In this document: positions 1 through 7,255 of the stretch, in pieces | How the letters are laid out: each line of letters opens with the position of its first letter | Numbering within the stretch: position 1 is the first letter of the stretch | NCBI GenBank assembly: GCA_903914415.1 | Contig: CAIWOY010000235.1 | Coordinates: 1-42,491, forward strand | Direction: 5' to 3' | DNA: 42,491 nt | Origin: an uncultured Phycisphaerales bacterium | GTDB taxonomy: Bacteria; Planctomycetota; Phycisphaerae; UBA1845; Fen-1342 | Notes under the pieces: model-generated | Seen by the model: only the letters and a program-made list of their open reading frames with translations | What the model was told of the DNA's origin: nothing | Databases searched by the model: none | Position numbers and translations under genes: made by a program

Positions 1-1
1 C

Positions 2-136
2 CAGGCCCTCGGTGGCGAGTCGGCCTGGACGCACGCCCCGTGTCCGTGGCTCAACGGCGACTGCAACGGCGACCACAACGTCACGTTCGCCGACATCGAC
101 CCCTTCGTCGCCCGGATCGGGACGACGTGCCCGTAA
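2..136 (+). CDS. C-terminal end of a secreted dockerin-type protein (5' cut by window edge)
   Basis: Only the last 44 codons are present. The open frame runs from the window edge to a TAA at 134-136 and encodes half of a type-I dockerin-like module: the Ca-binding loop DCNGDHNVTFADIDPFV followed by a short Cys-Pro end. It is nearly identical, in DNA and protein, to the end of the protease gene that finishes at 3372, with changes only near both edges of the match. The missing upstream part is therefore probably another large secreted protein of the same style. The catalytic part, if any, lies outside the window. Confidence 0.8.
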   Translation, partial: QALGGESAWTHAPCPWLNGDCNGDHNVTFADIDPFVARIGTTCP

Positions 137-157
137 CGCAGGTCGGCCAGGGTGTTT

Positions 158-196
158 GGACCCCGCGTACGCACGGGGTCCGGCGGGGTTTGTTTG
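158..196 (+). terminator. Intrinsic terminator-like hairpin
   Basis: An 8-bp perfect stem, GGACCCCG (158-165) with CGGGGTCC (174-181), has an 8-nt loop. A moderately T-rich stretch (gtttgttt) follows shortly after. It lies 21 bases after the stop of the upstream gene, where a terminator is expected. Confidence 0.55.
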
Positions 197-330
197 GATG
201 TGTGTAGTTATAGTGCTAGGATAGGTGTGCTGGGATCACGGGTCCGCTCTATTGTCGGGCAAGATCGGCCGAGTCTTGCCCGGAATGTACGCGCGGGCCA
301 TCGGTTCGCATACGGCCTGGAGGTTCTACT

Positions 331-3300
331 GTGTTCGCAAAGCCCCGCCTCGGTTCATTGATTACCGCCCTGCTGACTGCGTTCGTACTACTGCCCGCTT
401 GGGCGACCGGTCAGACGGCCGCCGCCCATTCTTACTACTACTTCAAGCAACCGTTGCCGTTGCAGCTCGACTCGACGCGCATCGCGGTCTTCAGCGAACA
501 GGCCGCTGAGGAGCAGGGGGTACGCCGCGCCCTGACGGACGTCGGGATCGGCCCAGACCAGATCCAGCGGCACACGCTCAACCACTGGTGGGTGGCCCAG
601 ACGCCGTCCGCCATGCGCAGCGCGGCCCAGGTCCAGGGGCTCATGCAGTCGCTCAAGAGCCAGGCCGGGGCAGATTTCACGTCCCCGGTCCTGCTGGACG
701 CCCAGGGGGCTCCGGTCCTGATTACGCGCGACATCCTGCTGCGCTTCCAGCCCGACGTGTCCGCCGAGCGGGCCGAGCAGATCCTTGCAACCCTGGACGT
801 GGGCACGGTCCGCGACCGTGACTTCGCCGGTCTGCCCGGCGTCTACCGCGTGCGCAGCTCGGCGAAGGACGGCCTCGCGGTGTTGGATGCAGCCAACATG
901 CTGGCGCAGATGCCCGAGGTCGAGTTCGCCGAACCGGACAAGGTCATCCAGGGCAAGTTCCACCTGACTCCCAACGATCCGTACTACACGAATGGCTATC
1001 TCTGGGGCCTGAACAACTACGGCCAGTACAACGGCACCGCGAACATGGATATGGACGCCCCCGAGGCCTGGAACATCACCACCGGCAGCTCCTCGATCAA
1101 GGTAGCCGTGCTCGATTGCGGCACGCAGCTCAATCACCCGGACCTCGCGGCCAATCTGGTGGACGGCTACGACGCCACGGGCCACGGCACCGGTGGCGGC
1201 CCCGATCCCAACAACCCCTGCGACAACCACGGCACCGAGACCGCCGGCTGTGTCGCCGCGATCATCAACAACAGCACGGGCGTCGTGGGCATCGCCCCCG
1301 GGTGCAAGGTCATGCCGATCAAGATCGCCGTCTCCGTCGTGCCTTGCAACGGCTACTGGAGCGCCCAGGACAGTTGGCTCGTCAATGGCCTGAGCTGGGC
1401 CGTGTCGCACGGGGCCCGCGTCACCAGCTCCAGCTTTGGTTGGGGGGCATCTTCGGCCATCACGACGGCGTACACGTCGGCCTACAACTCCGGCCTCATC
1501 CATTTCGCCTCCTCGGGCAACGACGGCGCATCGTCGATCTCCTACCCGTCCAGCCTGAGCGTCGTCAACTCCGTGGGCGCGGTGGATCGCACCGGCAACC
1601 GCGCTTCGTGGAGCAACTACGGCACCGGCCTCGACTTCTCCGCCCCGGGCGTGGCGATCTGGACCACCGAACGCACAAGCTCCTACGGACAGGTGGACGG
1701 GACGTCGTTCTCGTCGCCCTACGCCGCCGGCGTCGCCGCCCTGGTCCTCTCGGTCGACAGCGGCCTCACGCCCACCCAGGTCGCAATGATCATGCAGAAC
1801 ACCTGCAAGGACCGTGGCGCGGTGGGTTACGATACCTTCTACGGGTGGGGCCTGATCAGCGCCTACAACGCGGTCTACAGCATGAACAATCCGCCGCAGC
1901 CGTTCAACCTGGTTTCCCCGCTCGACGGCGCGACCACCGTGAGCACGAGCCCGACCTTCACCTGGACCGTGTCCACGTACGCCCTTACATATACACTGCA
2001 AGTTGCCACCGATCCGAACTTCTCGGCGCTGGCCGCGGAGCGCACCGGCATTACGGCCACGTCGTACCAGCTCACCGGCGACGTCCTGGCGCAGCAAGCG
2101 CTTTACTATTGGCGCATCATCGCGGTGGGCGTCGGTACACAGATCTCGACACCGGCGTACCGCTCATTCACCACTTGGCTCGACTGCAACCACAACAACC
2201 AGGACGATGCCGTGGACCTCGCGAGCGGGACCAGCCACGACTGCAACAGCAACGGCATCCCCGACGAGTGCGACACCGCCAGCGGGTACTCGCTCGACTG
2301 CGACCACAACGCCGTCCCCGACGAGTGCGAGCCGGACTGCAACAGCAACGGCATCCCCGACGCGTGCGACATCGCCAGCGGGTATTCGCTCGACTGCAAC
2401 GGCAACGGCGTTCCGGACGACTGCGATATCGCCAACTGCAACGGCAGCCCGTGGTGCGGCGACTGCAACAGCAACGGCATCCCCGACGTGTGCGACCTGT
2501 CCACCACCTTCCAGGTGGCGTCGCCCCAGTACACGCCGCTCGGTAATCCGACCGTGCATACGTTCACGTTGTACGCAGCGCCGGACGCCAGCGGGAACGT
2601 CTTGCTCACGTTCAGCGCGCTCGGCGACCTCTTCTCGACGGCCAAGTATGTGAACGTCAGCATCAACAGTCAGGCCGTCGGCACCGCGTACGGGCACACG
2701 GGCTACTTCTCGTGCTCGCCGAACCAGGTCGACACGCTCACCGTCCCAACCGCAACGTACAACACGCTCAAGGCGGCCGGCGGCGGCAACGTGGCCATCG
2801 CCATGACGCCCACGTCCAACATGAATCCGACCGCCTGCGGCTCGACCCCCCCCACGACGATTCAGGTCACGGTGGCGTACCCGGCCCTGTCGAACGCCCA
2901 GGACGTCAACAGCAATGGGATTCCCGATGAATGCGAACCCGGGGCCTGCTGCTTCGCCGACGGGCATTGCGAGCTGAAGAAACCTGCGCTCTGCACGCAG
3001 GCGGGCGGCACATACCAGGGCCTCGGGACGACCTGTACGCCGAACCCGTGCCCGCAGCCGCAAGGCGCGTGCTGCTTCCCGAACGGCTCGTGCACGCTCG
3101 TAACACAGGCGAATTGCACCGGCACATGGCAGGGCGCCGGCACGACCTGTACGCCCAACCCCTGCCCGTCCGGGTTGTGTCCGGGCGACATGAACTGCGA
3201 CGGTGCAGTCACCTTTGCCGACATCGACCTGTTCGTCCAGGCCCTCAGCGGCGAGTCGGCCTGGACGCACGCCCCGTGTCCGTGGCTCAACGGCGACTGC

Positions 3301-3372
3301 AACGGCGACCACAACGTCACGTTCGCCGACATCGACCCCTTCGTCGCCCGGATCGGCTCGATGTGCCCGTAG
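331..3372 (+). CDS. Secreted subtilase (S8 family) with Cys-rich repeats and C-terminal dockerin-like module
   Basis: Serine endopeptidase predicted to be exported. Residues 1-32 form a signal peptide (basic start, hydrophobic core, then ATGQTAAAH). Residues about 35-215 resemble an inhibitor-like propeptide. The S8 domain spans about 215-515, with catalytic D262 (AVLDCGT), H300 (NHGTETAG), oxyanion N397 (SSGNDG) and S459 (GTSFSSP). A fibronectin-III-like segment (about 521-612) follows. Then come Asp/Asn/Cys-rich calcium-binding repeats of the DCNSNGIPDECD type (618-722), a beta-rich domain (about 724-857), two GACCF-type Cys repeats (871-950) and a dockerin-like pair of EF-hand loops (950-1013). 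GTG start at 331 with GGAGG at 319-323. The dockerin-like end suggests surface or complex attachment; the substrate is unknown. The C-terminal 136 bp duplicates the end of the gene before it. Confidence 0.93.
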   Translation: MFAKPRLGSLITALLTAFVLLPAWATGQTAAAHSYYYFKQPLPLQLDSTRIAVFSEQAAEEQGVRRALTDVGIGPDQIQRHTLNHWWVAQTPSAMRSAAQVQGLMQSLKSQAGADFTSPVLLDAQGAPVLITRDILLRFQPDVSAERAEQILATLDVGTVRDRDFAGLPGVYRVRSSAKDGLAVLDAANMLAQMPEVEFAEPDKVIQGKFHLTPNDPYYTNGYLWGLNNYGQYNGTANMDMDAPEAWNITTGSSSIKVAVLDCGTQLNHPDLAANLVDGYDATGHGTGGGPDPNNPCDNHGTETAGCVAAIINNSTGVVGIAPGCKVMPIKIAVSVVPCNGYWSAQDSWLVNGLSWAVSHGARVTSSSFGWGASSAITTAYTSAYNSGLIHFASSGNDGASSISYPSSLSVVNSVGAVDRTGNRASWSNYGTGLDFSAPGVAIWTTERTSSYGQVDGTSFSSPYAAGVAALVLSVDSGLTPTQVAMIMQNTCKDRGAVGYDTFYGWGLISAYNAVYSMNNPPQPFNLVSPLDGATTVSTSPTFTWTVSTYALTYTLQVATDPNFSALAAERTGITATSYQLTGDVLAQQALYYWRIIAVGVGTQISTPAYRSFTTWLDCNHNNQDDAVDLASGTSHDCNSNGIPDECDTASGYSLDCDHNAVPDECEPDCNSNGIPDACDIASGYSLDCNGNGVPDDCDIANCNGSPWCGDCNSNGIPDVCDLSTTFQVASPQYTPLGNPTVHTFTLYAAPDASGNVLLTFSALGDLFSTAKYVNVSINSQAVGTAYGHTGYFSCSPNQVDTLTVPTATYNTLKAAGGGNVAIAMTPTSNMNPTACGSTPPTTIQVTVAYPALSNAQDVNSNGIPDECEPGACCFADGHCELKKPALCTQAGGTYQGLGTTCTPNPCPQPQGACCFPNGSCTLVTQANCTGTWQGAGTTCTPNPCPSGLCPGDMNCDGAVTFADIDLFVQALSGESAWTHAPCPWLNGDCNGDHNVTFADIDPFVARIGSMCP

Positions 3373-3412
3373 CCGCCCCGCGGTCGGCCAGAGCGCCATA
3401 ACGTCCAAGACG

Positions 3413-3455
3413 CGACGCCGACGACTCGTCCGCTGCGGCGGGTCGCTCGGCGTCG
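3413..3455. terminator. Possible bidirectional terminator between convergent genes
   Basis: A 9-bp inverted repeat, CGACGCCGA (3413-3421) and TCGGCGTCG (3447-3455), lies between the protease stop and the convergent BtpA-family stop. There is no clear T-run, so the call rests on position and symmetry. Confidence 0.35.
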
Positions 3456-3476
3456 AACGTTAAACCGCGCGCGGGC

Positions 3477-4325
3477 CTACGAAACCGCCCGCAACAGCGC
3501 TTTCACGCGGCCTGCGTCAACCGGATGGCCCACCTCCCCGTCACGCTTCAAAGCGGTCCCCACGATCAGCCCGTCGGCATACGGCAGATAGTCGCGAACC
3601 GACTCCGCCGTGACGCCGCTCCCCACGAAAACCGGCGCATGGCCCGCCGCAGCCTTCGCGGTGCGCAGCTCGTCAACCGCGGTCGGCCGCCCGGTCCCGC
3701 TACCGGACAGAATGACTCCGTCCGCCCCGCCGCGCGCCAGCGTGTCGGCCACCTCCTCGGCCAGCGGCCGCGCCGTGCCGAGCGGCGTCGAGTGCTTCAC
3801 GTCCACGTCGGCCAGGATCTTGATCCGTGCGGCGCCGAGCCGCGCGCGGTCGCGCAGCAGCGCGTGGGCAATGCCCGCGATCAGGCCCTGGTCCGTCACG
3901 CGCGCCCCGCACAGGATGTTGACGCGGATGAAATCCGCCCCCACGGCGTGCGCGACCGCCAGCGCGCTGCGGCCATCGTTGCGGAGCACGTTGATGCCCA
4001 GCGGCAGACCCCAACGGCGGCGAACTTCACCGGCCAGCCACGTCATGCACGCCACCACCGCCGCGGGCACGCGATGCGGGTAAAACGGGGCGTCGCCGAA
4101 GTTCTCCAGGAGCAGCCCGTGCACGCCGCCAGCGGCCAGCGCCTCGGCGTCGCGCAGCACGAACTCGCGGATGGCCGCCAGGTCGCGGTCGCAGCGCGGT
4201 GCGCCCGGCAGCGGCGGCGCGTGCAGGACGCCGACGACCGGCGTGCGCACGCCCACCCACGCCGGCGCGAGCACGGACGCGGCCCCCGCGAGTCGGCCGT
4301 CGGGTCGGTCGCCCGCCGATGTCAT
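3477..4325 (-). CDS. BtpA/SgcQ family TIM-barrel protein
   Basis: 282 residues, the normal size for the BtpA family. Family signatures seen are VVGVLHAPPLPGAP near the N-terminus, LLLENFGDAPFYP, INVLRNDGRSALAVA, the conserved ILADVDVKHSTPL, and the glycine-rich phosphate-site strands GGADGVILSGSGTG and VFVGSGVT...GLIVGTALKRDGE at the end of the barrel. In cyanobacteria BtpA is needed for photosystem I stability. In other bacteria members sit in sugar or phosphate-ester operons and their reaction is unclear, so a photosynthetic role is not inferred here. The ATG overlaps the TGA of the upstream thioredoxin gene (ATGA, 4322-4325), which implies translational coupling. Confidence 0.9.
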   Translation of the reverse strand: MTSAGDRPDGRLAGAASVLAPAWVGVRTPVVGVLHAPPLPGAPRCDRDLAAIREFVLRDAEALAAGGVHGLLLENFGDAPFYPHRVPAAVVACMTWLAGEVRRRWGLPLGINVLRNDGRSALAVAHAVGADFIRVNILCGARVTDQGLIAGIAHALLRDRARLGAARIKILADVDVKHSTPLGTARPLAEEVADTLARGGADGVILSGSGTGRPTAVDELRTAKAAAGHAPVFVGSGVTAESVRDYLPYADGLIVGTALKRDGEVGHPVDAGRVKALLRAVS

Positions 4326-5299
4326 GGCTTCTTCTCGGCGTCCTGGTACTTCTTGAGCGTCTCTTCGAATTCCTTACGGACGTCCTTGCTCGCGCTGACC
4401 AGCTCGACGGCCTTCTTCTGCGTCTCGATAGCCTCCTTGACCTTCCCGTTGTCAAACAGGGCGCGAGCGTATGTGTCCAGCGTCGTGAAGTCCTCGCCCT
4501 TCGTCAGGTCGTTGGCGGCTTTGCCTGCGCGCAACGCCAACTCCAGGTCCCGGCCCTTGAGACCCTCGTCCGCCAGAATCCGCCAGGCAAACTCGTTCAG
4601 CCGGTCGGCGTCGCCCTCGATCAGCTTCATGGTCTTCTCGCCCAGCTCCCGATTCGCCTTGACGTCGACCGACTCCGCCATGGCCTGGAAGTACTTCATC
4701 ATCGCCGCCTCCTGGGCCTCTATCTGCTCCATCTTGCGCTTGGCGGCCCGCTCGCCGATCTCGCCCAGCTTCTTGATGTCGTACTCGCCCGCGACGACCG
4801 TGGCGATCACCTCGTCCGGGTCGAGCAACGGGTTGCCCTCCCAGACGATCTTGCCCTTCTTGTCGACCAGGAAGCACTGCGGGATGCCTTTCTTCTTGAA
4901 CCCGTCCATGTAGGCCTTGTCGGTCGGCGCCGCGCCCTTGTCCTCGTACCCGACCGTATAGTCCATCTTGGACCCCATCAGCTCCACGAACTTCGTCACC
5001 GTCTCGAGGTTGCGATCGGCGCTCGAGATACTGACCACGACGAGGCCCTTGTCCTTGTATTTCTTCTGCAGCTCGGTCATGTGCGGGATGCCGCGCACGC
5101 ACGGCCCGCACCACGTCGCCCAGAACTCGATCAGGTAGATGTTCTTGCCCCGCCCCTCCTTCAGATCGACCGGGCCGCCCTTGACCCACTTCTTCACGCT
5201 CAGCGGCGGCGCGTCGTCGCCCAGCTCCAGGGCCGGCGCCGACAGGCCCGCCAACCACAGCACACCCAAACCCGCCACGATGCTTCGAGTCGAACGCAT
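4322..5299 (-). CDS. TlpA-like exported thioredoxin-fold protein with helical C-terminal extension
   Basis: Predicted thiol:disulfide oxidoreductase outside the cytoplasm. Residues 1-23 form a signal peptide (hydrophobic GLGVLWLAGLSAPA). The thioredoxin fold spans about 25-170, with the active-site WCGPC at 63-67 and the cis-proline loop KKGIPQCFLVD. After about residue 190 comes a charged, TPR-like helical region (EFAWRILADE, DTYARALFDNGKVKEAIETQKKAVELV) typical of planctomycete TlpA-like proteins. The ATG at 5299 is preceded by AAGGAG at good spacing. It is co-transcribed with the BtpA-family gene through an ATGA overlap. The partner protein is not evident from the sequence. Confidence 0.92.
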   Translation of the reverse strand: MRSTRSIVAGLGVLWLAGLSAPALELGDDAPPLSVKKWVKGGPVDLKEGRGKNIYLIEFWATWCGPCVRGIPHMTELQKKYKDKGLVVVSISSADRNLETVTKFVELMGSKMDYTVGYEDKGAAPTDKAYMDGFKKKGIPQCFLVDKKGKIVWEGNPLLDPDEVIATVVAGEYDIKKLGEIGERAAKRKMEQIEAQEAAMMKYFQAMAESVDVKANRELGEKTMKLIEGDADRLNEFAWRILADEGLKGRDLELALRAGKAANDLTKGEDFTTLDTYARALFDNGKVKEAIETQKKAVELVSASKDVRKEFEETLKKYQDAEKKP

Positions 5300-5467
5300 G
5301 ATTGCTCCTTCAGAAACTCCAAGATCGTCATCCGGCGCGCGCCCACCTCAGCCGCGCAGCGCCACCAGAACAATACCCGCCGCCGGGGGCATGTCGCAAG
5401 GAAATCACGGCCGCCCGTTGCGCATGCCAAGCCGCCGGCCGCCGCGCCCGCCGCGGTCTGCCCTGGA

Positions 5468-6886
5468 TCATAGCGTCGTTGTCCCTTGCGTCGCAAAAAC
5501 GGGCCGCTGCAAGCGGAATTCCTGGAACGACCCGAGCAGCAGCAGGCTCGGCAGCAGCCGCAGCAACGCGGACCCCAGGCACAGCAGCACGAACGGATGC
5601 CCGATGGTCACGCCGGCCACGTGCAGCGGCAGCGGCGTGCACGTGGCGACCAGCGCGGCCCCGAAGGTCCCCACCGCCGTGCCGGCCGCCCCGAACAGCG
5701 CGTTGTAGGCGCTGCAGCGGGCCCGCTTCGGCACGGTGACCACGTCGAAGAGATAGTTCGCGCTGGCGATGCTGAACGCCGACGTGACGATCCCGTCGTA
5801 CGCCTGCGCGATCGCAAACCACCAGAAGTGGTCGGAGACCAGCAGCAGCAGCGGCACCAGCGCCAGGCCGATGCCGCCGATCGCGAGCACCCGCTTGTTG
5901 CCGACGCGGTCCGCCATGTGCCCCCACACGATCGACGAACCGTAGTTTGCCAGCCAGTTGATCGCGCCGATCGCCGCGAACGCCAGCGGGCTGAAGTGCA
6001 GCTCGGCCAGGATGTACCAGAAGAAAAACGGTCCGATGAAGCCCACGCCCGCATTCAGCCCCATGCAGTAGAAAACGAACCGCCCGAAATGCGCCCGCGG
6101 CGCCCGGCGAATGAAATCCAGCAGCGTGAAATGGTCCGAAGGGTGCCGGTGGTACGGCGGCTCGTGCATTTGGTGCAGGTAATAGGCCGAGACCAGCCGG
6201 GCCAGCATCGCCACGGCGAAGACCGTGAGGAACGCGAAGTTCAGGCTGCTGAGGCCCAGATGGGCCAGCCCGGGCCGGTCGCGCCCGTAAGTCACCCACG
6301 CCCCGGCCGCCAGCGACGACACGATCAGACCGGCCCCGATCACCCCGTTCCGCAGCCCGAAGTAACGCCCGCGGCGGTCCGCCGGCACCAGCTCCCCCAT
6401 CATGCTGTTCCACGCGGGCGCGCCGAAGTTCGCGAACCCAATGTACAGCGCGAACGACGCCAGCATCAGCCAGTAGCCGATCGCCGGCGGCAGGAACATG
6501 CCCGCACAAAACGGCACCCACGTCAGCGCCTGCGCCGCCGCCGAACCCGCGCAGAACGGCCGGCGCCGGCCGGCGGCGTCGACGATGTCGGCGGCAAAGC
6601 ACTGCACGACCGCGCCGACCAGCCCCGGCAGGGCGTGCATGCCCGCGATGCGCGTCAGTCCGGCCTGCCCGAGGATGATGAATGCGCTGACATAGCGCTC
6701 CCCCGCCCCCACCATGACCGACCACGCCACGCCGTCCTTGATCGAGATCCACAGCGTCCGATTGAGGACCTGCGGCTCGACGGACTGCGACGCGGGCACC
6801 GACGGCGTCACCGGCGTAACCGGTACAACGGGGGCAACCGGCGCAACCGGCGTGCCGTCGCGGCCAACGGCCGACCCTTCCGACAT
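5468..6886 (-). CDS. Major facilitator superfamily (MFS) transporter
   Basis: About 472 residues with around 12 hydrophobic segments. A long MFS-like loop motif, GELVPADRRGRYFGLRNGV, lies after the fourth segment, and YGSSIVWGHMADRVGNKRVL lies in the second half, matching the A-motif-like loops. The N-terminus before the first membrane segment is a low-complexity Pro/Val/Thr run (VAPVAPVVPVTPVTPSVP) encoded by short near-repeats (about 6790-6855). I chose the ATG at 6884-6886 because GGAG sits five bases upstream. The open frame runs 67 codons further upstream, but that part is Arg-rich, includes a dispersed repeat and looks non-coding. The substrate cannot be told. Confidence 0.85.
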   Translation of the reverse strand: MSEGSAVGRDGTPVAPVAPVVPVTPVTPSVPASQSVEPQVLNRTLWISIKDGVAWSVMVGAGERYVSAFIILGQAGLTRIAGMHALPGLVGAVVQCFAADIVDAAGRRRPFCAGSAAAQALTWVPFCAGMFLPPAIGYWLMLASFALYIGFANFGAPAWNSMMGELVPADRRGRYFGLRNGVIGAGLIVSSLAAGAWVTYGRDRPGLAHLGLSSLNFAFLTVFAVAMLARLVSAYYLHQMHEPPYHRHPSDHFTLLDFIRRAPRAHFGRFVFYCMGLNAGVGFIGPFFFWYILAELHFSPLAFAAIGAINWLANYGSSIVWGHMADRVGNKRVLAIGGIGLALVPLLLLVSDHFWWFAIAQAYDGIVTSAFSIASANYLFDVVTVPKRARCSAYNALFGAAGTAVGTFGAALVATCTPLPLHVAGVTIGHPFVLLCLGSALLRLLPSLLLLGSFQEFRLQRPVFATQGTTTL

Positions 6887-6955
6887 AACCGCTCCGTCCA
6901 GCGCGGAAACACGTATTCTATTCGCTTCCGCCCGCCGTGTGATCGAGCAGCGTCC

Positions 6956-6985
6956 CGCAATCCGAGCCGCGACCGGCAGGGAGCG
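6956..6985 (+). repeat. 30-bp dispersed repeat, copy 1
   Basis: Runs CGCAATCCGAGCCGCG then ACCGGCAGGGAGCG. An identical 30-bp copy in the same orientation is at 22803-22832, where it lies inside a reading frame. This copy is intergenic. Confidence 0.9.
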
Positions 6986-7221
6986 CGGCCTGCAACTGCC
7001 AGTCGGTCTCGCGCGCCAAGACGCCTCCTTGCACCGGTGCGTGATTCCCATCTCGCCCCCCGCCCCCCGGTACGCACGAAGTTCCACTTCGTCCCACGTC
7101 CGCGCGCTCCTTGGCCCCCGTCCCCGCTTCTGCTACGATGCCCTCGCCCGGGTGGGCAATTCGCCAGCCGTTGCCGGGAGCGGGCCGTGTCCGAGCCGCT
7201 GCAATACGACGTGACCTGTAG

Positions 7222-7247
7222 GCTGGGCTGAGTCTTCGAAGCCCAGC
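7222..7247. repeat. Hairpin repeat just upstream of the TIR-WD40-GTPase start
   Basis: Perfect 8-bp arms GCTGGGCT (7222-7229) and AGCCCAGC (7240-7247) with a 10-nt loop, ending eight bases before the ATG at 7256. It resembles short palindromic elements that I associate with planctomycete intergenic DNA. By position it could affect translation initiation of the next gene. Confidence 0.7.
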
Positions 7248-7255
7248 ATCCACCT

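Larger units (their letters stand above)
6887..7255. other. Intergenic region between divergent genes with two repeats
   Basis: 369 bases between the MFS gene (minus) and the TIR-WD40-GTPase gene (plus). It holds the 30-bp dispersed repeat at 6956-6985 and the hairpin repeat at 7222-7247. Promoters for both genes should lie here, but I see no box strong enough to mark. No RNA gene was recognised. Confidence 0.6.

Noticed and set aside
190-222. Sigma-70-like promoter before the protease (TTGGAT, 17 bases, TAGGAT)
   Set aside because: Matches are weak and planctomycete promoter rules are uncertain, so I do not list it as a feature.
388-2097. 569-codon open frame on the minus strand opposite the protease
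   Set aside because: It is the antisense shadow of a GC-rich gene with clear catalytic motifs on the plus strand; its translation is Arg/Gly/Asp-rich without motifs.
6887-7087. 67-codon N-terminal extension of the MFS transporter
   Set aside because: It contains the dispersed 30-bp repeat, is Arg-rich, and the downstream ATG has a better ribosome-binding site.
5486-7231. 581-codon plus-strand frame opposite the MFS transporter
   Set aside because: Arg/His/Gln-rich low-complexity shadow; the minus strand encodes a coherent membrane protein.
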